DNA of 64,000 nucleotides, taken from positions 1,655,286 through 1,719,285 of the forward strand of contig NZ_JH636439.1 of assembly GCF_000255705.1 (NCBI RefSeq), written 5' to 3'. Positions 1-8,023 of this stretch are shown here, in pieces. A model generated the notes under the pieces. It was not told the origin of the DNA. It ran no database searches and was given only the letters and a program-made list of their open reading frames with translations. The first letter of the stretch is position 1. Each line of letters starts with the position of its first letter. Origin of the DNA: Zavarzinella formosa DSM 19928. Lineage in GTDB: Bacteria; Planctomycetota; Planctomycetia; Gemmatales; Gemmataceae. Position numbers and translations under genes: made by a program.

Positions 1-9
1 CATGTTCAT
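1..9 (-). CDS. 5' end of a gene running off the left edge
   Basis: Only the first three codons (ATG AAC ATG) lie inside the window. The ATG overlaps the TGA of the neighbouring deacetylase/glycosyltransferase gene as ATGA, and a GGAG lies 8 nt upstream of it on the minus strand. This is the same coupling seen between wecB and the fusion gene, so a third gene of the same operon probably starts here. Nothing can be said about its product. Confidence 0.4.
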
Positions 10-1778
10 AAGGCGATCTCCAGTGCGTTGCGTGTTGTATTGACGGCCAGTTCGCCGGATATTTCAGAGCTTGACGAATCGGAAACCGGCGATTCCGGCC
101 GGCCCGGCGAGGGAGTGGGTTTGGGGTCGAACAGTCGGTGACGCAGAAGACAGGCCATCAACTTGAGATGACCCATGATCGTTCGGATCGTCTTCATCTT
201 CGAGCGGCCGAGCATCCGAACCTCCAGCACGGCCGGTTGTTCAACAATGATCGATCCCGCCAGGTCCATCTTGCCGATTAGTTCGGCGATGCCGAGAAAA
301 TTCCCGTATTTCAGCCGGGTCGCCACCGTCTTCGACTTTCGATAGACCCGGAAGCAACTCGTGTATGTGTGCAGTTTTTGCCGGAGAATACGCCGGTAAC
401 ACCAAGAAGCTCCCCGCGACAGTTTCAACCGCCACTCGGGAACATTTCGCACCGCCCCCTCGGGGTGATACGGGGAAGCCGTCACCAAATCGACATTGGG
501 CGTCAGCTTGGGAATCATCGATTCGAGTTGATGCGGATCATAGGTGCAATCGCAATCAATCGAACAGACAATCTCGGTCTTCGCCCGCGAAAGCCCGGTC
601 ATGATGGCAGCCGTCACGCCTTGGTTTTTTTCGTGCCGGTAGAGGCTGACATTCGGGATACTTCCGAATGTTTGCTGCAAGCCGCTCCAAGTGCGATCCG
701 AACTGCCGTCGTCCACGAGGGCAAAATCGATGCGATAAGTCCGGCCCAGTTTGTCCTCGACGCTCTTGAGCGTGTTGGCCAGATAAGGCAGGATGAGTTC
801 CTCGTTATAACAGGGAACCACAATCGTGATCGGCGTCAAAAGGCCTGTGTCTGAGAGCGTTTCCTTTGAGGAAATCTCTTCGGGCATCTCGGCACGTTGC
901 CGGAAAACGGGCCGGTCGGTCAACTCCGTGGACAGCCCCAGATAATCAGCCGCGCTGGTGAATTGATACTGTCCAAAAAGTTTTTCGAGATATCCCTCCA
1001 TCTTGTGGAGGTTCCTGTAGTGGCGCAGCCGGGTCAGGCGCGAACCGGCCGTGATCTTGGGTTGATCGGGGTCCAGTTCCCACGCATGGAAATAAGCAAC
1101 CAACGGGGAATCCATCCGGGTGGTCCAACGGTTAACCGCCCGGCGAACAAGCCAGTTGGGAATTTGCCGAAGGTAATTTCCCCCGGCCACCGGAACACGA
1201 ATCCCGGCGATGTTCCCCGTGGACACCGGCACTTCCCAAATGCCGCCATGTTCCCCTTCGTGGCGTCTTAAAACGCCATCTCTCGGGTCGGCGGTGAAGT
1301 TTTTGCCGATGGGGGCAATGCTGGAGTCGTACCCGTAACCCACTTCGGCGAGGGCGTCAAACGCCCAAACATCTTCGGGGGTGAACCACCCGTCAGCCAG
1401 ACGATAACCGACGACTTTTTGCCCGCCGGCGGATTCAATGGCTTCACGAGAACGAATTAAATCTTCTTTGAATTCATCCGGAGTCATCCCTTTGATGCCG
1501 CGATGATAATAACCCTTGCTCGCCACCTCATGCCCGTGATCGACGACCAGTTTCACCAGTTCGGGGAACTTGTCCGCAATCCAGCCGAGGATGAAAACCG
1601 TGGCTTTCAGATCATGGCGTTTCAGCAACTCCAACAATCGGTGTGTGTTCTTTTCGAGACGGTTCTCGAAGCGATACCACTGTCCCTGTTGAATGAGCCG
1701 GTTAAAGGCTCCCACTTGGAAGTAATCTTCCAAAGCGACGGTGAGAATGTGTGTCTTCGGAGGATGACCGGATGTCAT
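6..1778 (-). CDS. Polysaccharide deacetylase-like / family 2 glycosyltransferase fusion
   Basis: A 590-residue protein with two parts. Residues about 8-290 match the NodB-fold deacetylases linked to exopolysaccharide/exosortase loci (EDYFQVGAF near 17-25, ATVFILGW near 59-66, YFHAWELDP near the domain end). Residues about 314-560 are a GT-A glycosyltransferase family 2 domain with VVPCYNEE, DDGSSD near 353 and a DCDC metal motif near 410. Two usual deacetylase residues differ: the DVED motif reads ALED (15-18) and the first metal His of the SHGYxH motif is Lys88. The domain may therefore bind rather than deacetylate sugar (inference). The start has GAGG 8 nt upstream and overlaps the wecB stop as ATGA, so it is translationally coupled to the UDP-GlcNAc epimerase. 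A role in making a surface polysaccharide or glycolipid is likely; the acceptor is unknown. Confidence 0.85.
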   Translation of the reverse strand: MTSGHPPKTHILTVALEDYFQVGAFNRLIQQGQWYRFENRLEKNTHRLLELLKRHDLKATVFILGWIADKFPELVKLVVDHGHEVASKGYYHRGIKGMTPDEFKEDLIRSREAIESAGGQKVVGYRLADGWFTPEDVWAFDALAEVGYGYDSSIAPIGKNFTADPRDGVLRRHEGEHGGIWEVPVSTGNIAGIRVPVAGGNYLRQIPNWLVRRAVNRWTTRMDSPLVAYFHAWELDPDQPKITAGSRLTRLRHYRNLHKMEGYLEKLFGQYQFTSAADYLGLSTELTDRPVFRQRAEMPEEISSKETLSDTGLLTPITIVVPCYNEELILPYLANTLKSVEDKLGRTYRIDFALVDDGSSDRTWSGLQQTFGSIPNVSLYRHEKNQGVTAAIMTGLSRAKTEIVCSIDCDCTYDPHQLESMIPKLTPNVDLVTASPYHPEGAVRNVPEWRLKLSRGASWCYRRILRQKLHTYTSCFRVYRKSKTVATRLKYGNFLGIAELIGKMDLAGSIIVEQPAVLEVRMLGRSKMKTIRTIMGHLKLMACLLRHRLFDPKPTPSPGRPESPVSDSSSSEISGELAVNTTRNALEIAL

Positions 1779-2938
1779 GCGAACACCTCGTCGGCCACGG
1801 GCCGGGTACGCAAGATCTGATCCCGGATGGCGAAGACAATTTGCTGTCCCGCGTCCCCGGCGCCAAAGGGATTATCGCAGTCGGGCAGGGCGGAACCCAA
1901 GGCAAATCGCCGAAGTGCTTCCCGCAGGTCGTCCGGCGTGGGGGCCAGCATGGCGAAGCCGCTTTCCACTGCCTCGGGCCGTTCTGTTTGCTCCCTCATC
2001 ACAATGACCGGCTTGCGAAGGCTCGGGGCCTCTTCCTGAATGCCGCCGGAATCGGAGACGAGCAGGCATGATTCGCCCATCAGCGTCACGAAATCCGGAT
2101 AGGTCATCGGATCACAGCAAACGAGGCGGGGATGGGCGTCAAAGATGTCTTTGGTTGCCTGACGCACCACAGGGTTCGGATGCACCGGAAACACAACGCA
2201 ATATTCGGGATTCGCATCGATAAATTCGCGGATCACCCGCAGATTTCCTTCCAGCACGTCGCCAAAACTCTCCCGGCGGTGGGTCGTCAGGGTAATCCGG
2301 CGATAACCGCTGGTTTGCTCCAGAACACCGCGAAGGGCCGGGGTGGGAGCACCCACCAAACCGATGTATTGAAGGGCGTCCACAATCGGGTTGCCGGTGT
2401 GAAAAATGGTTCCTGGTTCGACGCCCTCGTCGAGCAGATTCTCGACATTCCTTCGGGTGGGGGCGAAATGCCAGTTTGTCAGTCGGCTCACCAGTCGGCG
2501 GTTCATTTCCTCCGGGAACGGAGCCATCGGATTGTTGGTTCGCAATCCGGCTTCCACATGGCCGACGGGAATACCACGATGAAACGCGGCTTGCGCCCCC
2601 GCCAATGCCGTCGTGGTGTCCCCCTGAACCAGAATCAAATCGGGTTTGATTTCGGCAATGATCGTGTCAAGGGATTCCAAACATCGGGCGAGCAACCGGC
2701 TCAGGGGCTGACCGGCTGTCATGCACTCAAGATGATGGTTCACGCGGATTTTGAACAGTTCCACCATCGGCCGGATCAGGTCGCGATGCTGGCCGGTGGA
2801 GACGACGACTGAAGTTAGTTCGTCGGGGTATAGGTCCAACTGTCTGATCACCGGAGCCAGTTTGATGACTTCCGGCCGCGTGCCAAGAATGGTCAGGACT
2901 ATTGGCTTCGATGGTTTGGAGGGAGCAAAGCCCGTCAT
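1775..2938 (-). CDS. wecB: UDP-N-acetylglucosamine 2-epimerase (non-hydrolysing)
   Basis: Interconverts UDP-GlcNAc and UDP-ManNAc in the cytoplasm, supplying ManNAc-type sugars for surface polysaccharide. The 387-residue protein has the family hallmarks in order: GTRPE near 19-23, GDTTT near 106-110, HVEAGLRT 127-134, FPEEMNRR 141-148, TTHRRESFG near 218-226 and SDSGGIQEE 295-303, followed by the conserved RPEAVESG. Length is normal for the family. I chose the ATG at 2938 because AGGA lies 8 nt upstream; an in-frame ATG at 2974 would add 12 residues but has a poor ribosome site. The stop overlaps the next start (ATGA), so it leads the operon with the deacetylase/glycosyltransferase fusion. 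Confidence 0.93.
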   Translation of the reverse strand: MTGFAPSKPSKPIVLTILGTRPEVIKLAPVIRQLDLYPDELTSVVVSTGQHRDLIRPMVELFKIRVNHHLECMTAGQPLSRLLARCLESLDTIIAEIKPDLILVQGDTTTALAGAQAAFHRGIPVGHVEAGLRTNNPMAPFPEEMNRRLVSRLTNWHFAPTRRNVENLLDEGVEPGTIFHTGNPIVDALQYIGLVGAPTPALRGVLEQTSGYRRITLTTHRRESFGDVLEGNLRVIREFIDANPEYCVVFPVHPNPVVRQATKDIFDAHPRLVCCDPMTYPDFVTLMGESCLLVSDSGGIQEEAPSLRKPVIVMREQTERPEAVESGFAMLAPTPDDLREALRRFALGSALPDCDNPFGAGDAGQQIVFAIRDQILRTRPVADEVFA

Positions 2939-3083
2939 GCCGCTTTTCCTGTGAGTCGGTGAGGCTGAATCCATCCAACTTCACGGTGGGTGTGTCTTGC
3001 GGTGGTTCCGATTGAGCGAGTTAAGCCACATCGGAAGTTCTTCCAACATATAGCATGAAGACTGTTCAAAGGAGGAGATTTGG

Positions 3084-3188
3084 TTGAAACGAACAAATCA
3101 ATTATCCCGGCTATTCCAAGAATGCGGGCCAACCGGCAAGGTTTGCCGGGACAGTCCAAATTCCCTTTCCGACTGGAAAAATCGATGA
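3084..3188 (+). CDS. Possible 34-residue small protein with strong ribosome site
   Basis: A TTG-initiated frame of 34 codons plus TGA is preceded by AGGAGG at 3070-3075 with an ideal 8-nt spacer. The peptide is basic and polar (begins MKRTNQLSRLFQ) with two cysteines, no membrane segment and no recognisable motif. It ends about 50 bases before the next small gene, so it could be a leader peptide or chance. The ribosome site is the only positive evidence; an extended GGAGG run also arises by chance in purine-rich leaders. Confidence 0.25.
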   Translation: MKRTNQLSRLFQECGPTGKVCRDSPNSLSDWKNR

Positions 3189-3196
3189 TTATAATG
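3167..3196. promoter_or_regulatory. Candidate promoter with palindromic -10 element
   Basis: A perfect TATAAT at 3190-3195 lies inside the self-complementary octamer ATTATAAT, so a -10 consensus is present on both strands. On the plus strand a weak TTTCCG lies 18 nt upstream; the small gene starting at 3240 would then have a leader of about 38 nt. On the minus strand it lies about 250 nt upstream of wecB. The -35 match is poor, so this rests mainly on the -10 box. Confidence 0.35.
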
Positions 3197-3239
3197 ATGA
3201 AATTGGTTGATTGAACCATTTTCATTTTGGGAGAAAAAT

Positions 3240-3401
3240 ATGAGCATCGTGCGCATTGGGCTGGCGGAAACCAAGGACTTTGCCGAGGGTTACGACGCGA
3301 TTTTCGGCAAAAAAACCGCCACCGAGAAACCTAAGACGGAACCGGAAGCCAAGAGCGATGCAAAAACGGACGACGACAAAACGAAAGAACCGGCTAAATA
3401 A
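3240..3401 (+). CDS. Small charged protein, 53 residues
   Basis: Begins MSIVRIGLAETKDFAEGYD and continues AIFGKK, followed by a low-complexity Lys/Glu/Asp tail ending KEPAK. The structured N-terminal 27 residues with a disordered charged tail resemble short conserved proteins I associate with planctomycetes, but I know no function for them. No signal peptide or membrane segment. The ATG at 3240 has GGGAGA about 7 nt upstream; an in-frame start at 3207 would add 11 residues without a ribosome site. A perfect TATAAT lies about 45 nt upstream and a GC-rich hairpin follows the stop, so it looks like its own transcription unit. Confidence 0.65.
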   Translation: MSIVRIGLAETKDFAEGYDAIFGKKTATEKPKTEPEAKSDAKTDDDKTKEPAK

Positions 3402-3431
3402 TCACATGACGGTCAAGAAGAAATGATATTT

Positions 3432-3469
3432 GGCCGGGCGGGAATTTTCGGCCATGATCTCGCCCGGCC
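3432..3469 (+). terminator. Hairpin downstream of the 53-residue gene
   Basis: Perfect 9-bp inverted repeat GGCCGGGCG (3432-3440) / CGCCCGGCC (3461-3469) with a 20-nt loop, 30 bases after the stop codon. There is no U-tract after either arm, so it may be a Rho-assisted terminator or an mRNA-end stabiliser. Confidence 0.4.
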
Positions 3470-3548
3470 CCGCGCGTAGAATCAACACGATTATTTTTAC
3501 CCCGTGATTTTCGCGTGATTCGCCACGCGACCAGGATTGGAACTCTTC

Positions 3549-4481
3549 ATGACCTTTCCGCTCCGAGCAATCCTCGCTTTGGTTGTCCCTCTTTCATTGG
3601 TTGCGTCTCTTTGGGCTGATGATCCGATCAAGGGACTCGGACCGGTGGGCCCGTCCAAGAAACTTCACACAGGCTTCCAGTTCACCGAAGGCCCGGTGGC
3701 CGATGCGACCGGGGCGGTTTATTTCACGGATATCCCCAACGAGCGCATCCACCGAATTGGGCTGGATGACAAACTCTCGATCTTCCGTGAAAAATCGAAT
3801 CACGCGAACGGATTGAAGATCAACGGGGCAGGGGAATTGGTCGCTTGCGAAATGGACGGGCAGGTTGCCGCCTACTCGATTGATGGCAGAAACCGCCGGG
3901 TGATTGCGGACAAATTCAACGGCAAGCGATTCAACGCTCCGAACGATCTCGTTGCGGATTCCGCAGGCGGCTATTACTTCACCGATCCCGATTACTCGGC
4001 CCCGAAACCGCTGCCGCAGGGAGTTCGGACGGTGTATTATGTGGCCGTCGACGGCAAGGTCACCCGGCTGATCGCCAAGGATTTGCCGAACCCGAACGGC
4101 ATCACCCTTTCGCCGGATGAAAAGACCCTGTATGTGATTCCTTCTCTTTCGACCAAAATGCTGGCCTATGCCTTGGAAGGGCCGGGAAAGCTTGGTGAAT
4201 CGCGGATTTTCTGCGAGTTGAAACAGGACGAAGCAAAGAAAGTGACCGGCGGCGACGGGTTGACGGTCGATCAGAAGGGTAATCTGTACATCACGACCGC
4301 CTCCGGATTACAGGTTTTTGACCCGACGGGCAAACTCCTCGGCATTATCTCCGTCCCGGAACAACCGGCCAACGTCACCTTTGGCGGCAAGGAATTCAAG
4401 ACGTTGTACGTGGCCGCGAAAACATCGATTTACACAATTCCAATGGAAGTCGCTGGGCATCGTTTTTCTGGCAAGAAATGA
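3549..4481 (+). CDS. Secreted SMP-30/gluconolactonase/LRE family protein
   Basis: A 310-residue protein with an N-terminal signal peptide (about 1-23, hydrophobic, ending near LWADD) and a six-bladed beta-propeller of the SMP-30 family. The metal and active-site positions are visible: the Glu of FTEGPV, the Asn of FNAPNDL, the Asn of NPNGITLSPDE and the Asp of GGDGLTVD. Family members hydrolyse sugar lactones or organophosphate-type esters with a divalent metal; the substrate here is unknown, and the signal peptide implies activity outside the cytoplasm. The ATG at 3549 is preferred over the TTG at 3537 because it places the signal peptide at the N-terminus. It converges with the CobW-type gene 4 bases away. 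Confidence 0.85.
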   Translation: MTFPLRAILALVVPLSLVASLWADDPIKGLGPVGPSKKLHTGFQFTEGPVADATGAVYFTDIPNERIHRIGLDDKLSIFREKSNHANGLKINGAGELVACEMDGQVAAYSIDGRNRRVIADKFNGKRFNAPNDLVADSAGGYYFTDPDYSAPKPLPQGVRTVYYVAVDGKVTRLIAKDLPNPNGITLSPDEKTLYVIPSLSTKMLAYALEGPGKLGESRIFCELKQDEAKKVTGGDGLTVDQKGNLYITTASGLQVFDPTGKLLGIISVPEQPANVTFGGKEFKTLYVAAKTSIYTIPMEVAGHRFSGKK

Positions 4482-4485
4482 CCTG

Positions 4486-5589
4486 TCAAACGCTCGCTGG
4501 GTATCTGTGTGTGGGCGTCGGTCGGCCGGGTCGCAGAAACTGAGTGTTTTGCAACTTCACCGTCAGGCCAAGCCGTTGGCATTCGCCCAGCACAATCGCC
4601 TGTACCAGCCGATCCAGTTCTTCCGGGTCGGTGGCGACGCGGGCGTTGACAATCAGATTCAATTGTCGCACGGCTGCTTTTGACGCGACCGACAATTCCC
4701 CCGGCCCCGATGAACTAACCACGTTGGCCACCGCGAAGGACGCGCCGTCTTCGAGGCCGATCAACTTCAAATGAGCCACTTCCGCATGTCGAACCTTGAG
4801 TTCGTCAGCAATCAGGCCGATGAGCGAAGTCATCAGATGATCCAAGTCGAACGGCGTTGGGGAATTGATGTCGAAGGTGGAGTTGAGCCAGCCGAGTTCG
4901 GCCTCTCCTTCCGCGTAGATGTCATAATCAATGTCCAGAACGCGATTTTGGAATCGATCATTGCGGTCCAACAAGTCGATCACCGCTTCAAACCCCGTCC
5001 CGGTCTTCGCGGAAACGGGCAGGACGGGAACGCCGGGATATTCGCGTTCCAACAGGGTAAGAAGTTCTTGCTGGTCGGCTTCGCCAAGTTCGTCGATCCG
5101 GTTCATCAGGATCGCGTCGGCCTCCTCCAGTTGCTTGCGGAAGATATAGGCCGCCTTGGGGGAGAAACCGGCTGATTCGTTCCGCAGAATGCGCAGCCCG
5201 TGGCTTGGCTTGAAGATCACCGGGTATGGGGCGACCGTGAATTGTCCCTTGTGGAGATCCTTGAGCGGCAGGACGACGGTGGAAACCAAATCCGTGCAAC
5301 TCCCCACGGGTTCGGCGAGAATCACATCCGGGATTTCCCCGACGGTCAACTGCCTGGCGCGGTCCACCAGTTCGTTGAATTTGCAGCAAAAACAGGCGCC
5401 GGGGACCTCCTGCACGGACAATCCTTGTGAGCGAAGATTGTTCGTGTCCACCAAATCGCGGGCCTGATCGTTGGTGACGATGCCCACCCGCTGACCGCGC
5501 GCCATGTACATTTTCGCAAGCCGGCCAATGGTGGTCGTCTTGCCGGCCCCCAGAAAACCGCCAATCATGACAAAGCGGACGGGATTCAT
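4486..5589 (-). CDS. CobW/COG0523-type G3E GTPase (metal chaperone or insertase)
   Basis: A 367-residue P-loop GTPase of the G3E/COG0523 class, whose members load or allocate metals (Zn, Co, Fe) to client enzymes. Walker A is GFLGAGKTT (11-19). The class-defining CxCC metal motif is C66-F-C68-C69. It also shows LAEPVGS (switch region) and NRIDELGE (the base-specificity motif). The C-terminal half is not a standard CobW C-terminal domain that I can recognise and has no His-rich stretch, so the metal cannot be inferred. The ATG at 5589 has GGAGAC just upstream; 5622 would add 11 residues without support. It is divergent from thiL, with 54 bases between the starts. Confidence 0.85.
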   Translation of the reverse strand: MNPVRFVMIGGFLGAGKTTTIGRLAKMYMARGQRVGIVTNDQARDLVDTNNLRSQGLSVQEVPGACFCCKFNELVDRARQLTVGEIPDVILAEPVGSCTDLVSTVVLPLKDLHKGQFTVAPYPVIFKPSHGLRILRNESAGFSPKAAYIFRKQLEEADAILMNRIDELGEADQQELLTLLEREYPGVPVLPVSAKTGTGFEAVIDLLDRNDRFQNRVLDIDYDIYAEGEAELGWLNSTFDINSPTPFDLDHLMTSLIGLIADELKVRHAEVAHLKLIGLEDGASFAVANVVSSSGPGELSVASKAAVRQLNLIVNARVATDPEELDRLVQAIVLGECQRLGLTVKLQNTQFLRPGRPTPTHRYPASV

Positions 5590-5643
5590 CGTGCGTCTCC
5601 AAAAGTTACGGGCACGGATCATTACATCGAAACGAGGCGAGCA

Positions 5644-6588
5644 ATGGCCACCGCATTTCCCGGCGAATTTGCGTTCATTGAGTGGGTGAAAAAGGACCAG
5701 CCCGACAACGATTCCATGTTGGTCGGCATCGGGGACGATTGCGCGGTCCTCGCACCTTCTTCACGTGCCACACTGGTCACCACGGACATGCTGATGGAAG
5801 GAAGTTGTTTTCGGCTGGCTGAAGCCGGTCCGTATCGTGTGGGCCGAAAGGCGATGGCGGTCAACATCAGCGACATCGCCGCCATGGCCGGTACGCCGAA
5901 AACAGCCTTCGTGAGTTTGGGGTTGCCGCAGAGCATGTCCTTTGAAGATGCGAAGGAACTCCATCGCGGACTTCAATCAATGGCCGGAGAATTTGGGGTC
6001 GTGATCGCCGGGGGCGACACAAACACTTGGGACGGTGGACTGACCATTTCGGTGACCTTGCTCGGTGAAGTCATCGGCCGGGGAGCGGTTCTCCGCAACG
6101 GCGCCAAACCGGGGGACTGGATTTTCGTGACCGGTCCCTTGGGGGGAAGTATTCTCGGCCACCACCTCGATTTCACCCCCCGAGTCGATTTCGCCCGTCG
6201 ACTGCACGAGCAGGTTAAACTTCACGCAATGATTGACATTAGCGACGGCTTGGCCAAGGATTTACACCGGATTGTCACGGCCAGCGGAGTCGGGGCCGAA
6301 CTAGAGGCGATCAATATCCCGATCACCGATGATGCCAGACGCATGAGTGCCCAAAACGGCAAAACAGCCTTGGAACACGCCCTTGGAGATGGCGAAGACT
6401 TTGAGTTGGCGTTTACCGTGTCCGAGGAGGATGGAAAGCAATTGCTGGAGACATACCCGCCCGACCGGTCAACACTTCGCATGATCGGCCGGATTGTCGA
6501 GTCGGGATTTTGGCTCTTGGACGGCGGCCATCGCCACGTTCTTGCGCCGGTCGGATATGAGCATCATTTCGGGCAATCGACGGAATGA
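5644..6588 (+). CDS. thiL: Thiamine-monophosphate kinase
   Basis: Phosphorylates thiamine monophosphate with ATP to give thiamine diphosphate, the last step of cofactor synthesis. The 314-residue protein starts with the family's GEFAFIEW segment, then GIGDDCAVL near 28-36, TTDMLMEGSCF, the AVNISDIAAMAG helix, GGDTNTWDGG, TGPLGGS, a DISDGLAKDL motif and DGEDFELAFTV. All these are PurM-like superfamily signature positions and the length is normal. No thi gene or TPP riboswitch is visible nearby. A hairpin at 6568-6600 overlaps the stop codon. Confidence 0.93.
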   Translation: MATAFPGEFAFIEWVKKDQPDNDSMLVGIGDDCAVLAPSSRATLVTTDMLMEGSCFRLAEAGPYRVGRKAMAVNISDIAAMAGTPKTAFVSLGLPQSMSFEDAKELHRGLQSMAGEFGVVIAGGDTNTWDGGLTISVTLLGEVIGRGAVLRNGAKPGDWIFVTGPLGGSILGHHLDFTPRVDFARRLHEQVKLHAMIDISDGLAKDLHRIVTASGVGAELEAINIPITDDARRMSAQNGKTALEHALGDGEDFELAFTVSEEDGKQLLETYPPDRSTLRMIGRIVESGFWLLDGGHRHVLAPVGYEHHFGQSTE

Positions 6589-6600
6589 CGACTGCCCGAA
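6568..6600. terminator. Bidirectional terminator-like hairpin after thiL
   Basis: TTCGGGCA (6568-6575) pairs with TGCCCGAA (6593-6600), and inside it TCG pairs with CGA after one mismatch. It spans the thiL stop and lies between two convergent genes. No U-tract, so termination is inferred from position and stem strength. Confidence 0.4.
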
Positions 6601-6610
6601 GCAAGTCGCC

Positions 6611-6877
6611 TTATTTCTTGACGACGGAGATTCCGCCGCCTTCGGTGATGTAAATCAGGTTCCCGTTGTTCTCGTCGACGAACACTTCAACCCCGATCTT
6701 GGGAGTGTTCTTGTCAAAGTCGGGTTGATCGGCCTTGCGAACGCGGAGCATCAATCCGTGGGACCATTTCGGCCCCTTGGATTCTTGAGCGTACAAATAG
6801 TCCCGGCTGAGTTCGGCGAACAAGAGTCCGCCCATAAAAGTTGCCACGGCGAGGCCGTAAGCCAGTTTTTTCGACAT
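6611..6877 (-). CDS. Small exported or membrane-anchored protein, 88 residues
   Basis: Starts MSKKLAYGLAVATFMGGLLF, an uncleaved anchor or signal peptide, then a 60-residue soluble part containing LMLRVRKADQPDF, VEVFVDENNGNLIY and GGGISVVKK. I do not recognise the family. The soluble part reads like a compact beta domain. The ATG at 6877 has an AGGGTGAT ribosome site; an upstream in-frame start at 6916 would put 13 polar residues before the hydrophobic segment and is less likely. It is downstream of the copper-protein paralogues on the same strand but 167 bases away, so it is probably separately expressed. Confidence 0.6.
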   Translation of the reverse strand: MSKKLAYGLAVATFMGGLLFAELSRDYLYAQESKGPKWSHGLMLRVRKADQPDFDKNTPKIGVEVFVDENNGNLIYITEGGGISVVKK

Positions 6878-7044
6878 GAGATCACCCTTTGTGTGTTTGA
6901 TTCCCGAGACCGCCATTCAGACGAGTCATCGAAGAAAGGTTAACCCCCCGGAGATGGCGAAGCAAGAGCCGAGCGGTTCTCATTCCGTTGATTCTTCAAC
7001 CGCCCTGTGTTCTTCATGAACGGCTGCCGAAAAATGATAAATCC

Positions 7045-7881
7045 TCAATTCGGCACTTCAAACTTGATGGCCCCCAAATTCATTGTGCCTGGTTTGACCT
7101 CCAGTGTTGTACCGAGAAAGCCTTTCGAGCCGCCGGAGAAACCGGAATCGTGGTGCCAGACAAACATCCGCAACTTGCCCTTCAAAGTGGGGGCATCCTT
7201 GATTTCAAAATTGCCGTTCGCGTCGCTGACCGCAAAGTACGGGTGATCGAAAACACGTACAAAGGCGGCCATCCACGGGTGGATGGCGCAATCAATTTTG
7301 AAAGCCTGCTTTTCAGCGACCAACTGCTTGGGCAGGGCATACTCGTCTTTGGCCCGAATCAGAACATTGACTTCGCCATTCTTTAGCGAGAAATATTTCG
7401 CATTATGGGGCACCGGGGCGGTGTTTTTAATGATCAATTTCTGACCTTCTTGCGCGGCCATGACATGAGGGATGAACCGGCAACAGTGTTGCTCAATCAC
7501 CACGGAATCGTTGGCTGGTTTCAATAGTTGCGGATTGATGTCATTGGGGGTGAACGACGGAAAGACCTTCAGTTTCTTGTTTTTGAGGTCATCCAATTGG
7601 AGAGGACTTGGTTCGGGGGCCAGCCAGACGACGACATTCTTGATGCCACCGCTTTTTGCGTTGACGACCCACTCCTCGGAAAGAAATTCCGTGTCCATCG
7701 CGGCCGTTTGAGCATCCCGGCCGGCGACCAATGCAATTTGCTTCGGAGCCTCGCCTTTGGCTTCGTCCCAGACAATCTTGCCCTTCACCGTCACCCAATG
7801 GTTGGTTTCGCGCAAGGGGGCGGCCTGAAGACTAAACGATGTTGCCAGAAATAACATCATCACGAGATGAGTGCGGACCAT
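7045..7881 (-). CDS. Secreted blue-copper-like protein, paralogue 1
   Basis: A 278-residue protein with a signal peptide (about 1-19) and a cupredoxin-like region. Candidate type I copper ligands are the His of VPHNAKY and the Cys, His and Met of CAIHPWM (Cys-x2-His-x2-Met, the classic spacing). A second cysteine-rich patch reads HCCRFIPH. The C-terminus (FAVSDANGNFEIKDAP) resembles a carboxypeptidase-regulatory beta domain. It is a tandem paralogue of the next gene, sharing VTVKGKIVWDEAKG, LAPEP, IKNT/IKNS, HPWM and RVFDHPYF. Role unknown: electron transfer or copper binding outside the cytoplasm is an inference. The ATG at 7881 has GGAG upstream and starts the signal peptide; longer frames lack this. 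Confidence 0.75.
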   Translation of the reverse strand: MVRTHLVMMLFLATSFSLQAAPLRETNHWVTVKGKIVWDEAKGEAPKQIALVAGRDAQTAAMDTEFLSEEWVVNAKSGGIKNVVVWLAPEPSPLQLDDLKNKKLKVFPSFTPNDINPQLLKPANDSVVIEQHCCRFIPHVMAAQEGQKLIIKNTAPVPHNAKYFSLKNGEVNVLIRAKDEYALPKQLVAEKQAFKIDCAIHPWMAAFVRVFDHPYFAVSDANGNFEIKDAPTLKGKLRMFVWHHDSGFSGGSKGFLGTTLEVKPGTMNLGAIKFEVPN

Positions 7882-7920
7882 CGAAGATGCTCCGAAAAAT
7901 GAGGAGAGTTGGAAACGAGA

Positions 7921-7945
7921 ATCCCGAATCGGAACGATTCGGGAT
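7921..7945 (-). terminator. Perfect hairpin between the two copper-protein paralogues
   Basis: ATCCCGAATC (7921-7930) and GATTCGGGAT (7936-7945) form a perfect 10-bp stem with a 5-nt loop. It sits after the stop of paralogue 2 and 40 nt before the start of paralogue 1. There is no U-tract on the minus strand, so it could reduce read-through or protect the upstream transcript rather than be a full terminator. Confidence 0.45.
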
Positions 7946-8023
7946 GGTGGACTCAACAAAAAATGGCAGGCGAGTTCAATCTGGCCCAATCAGTTTGAGG
8001 GGCCGGTTCATCCACATCAACAC

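Larger units (their letters stand above)
2939..3239. other. Intergenic region between divergent wecB and a small gene
   Basis: About 300 bases between divergent genes. It holds the promoter region for both directions, including a self-complementary ATTATAAT at 3189-3196, and a 34-codon reading frame (3084-3188) behind a perfect Shine-Dalgarno sequence, listed separately. I see no RNA gene or repeat here. Confidence 0.5.
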
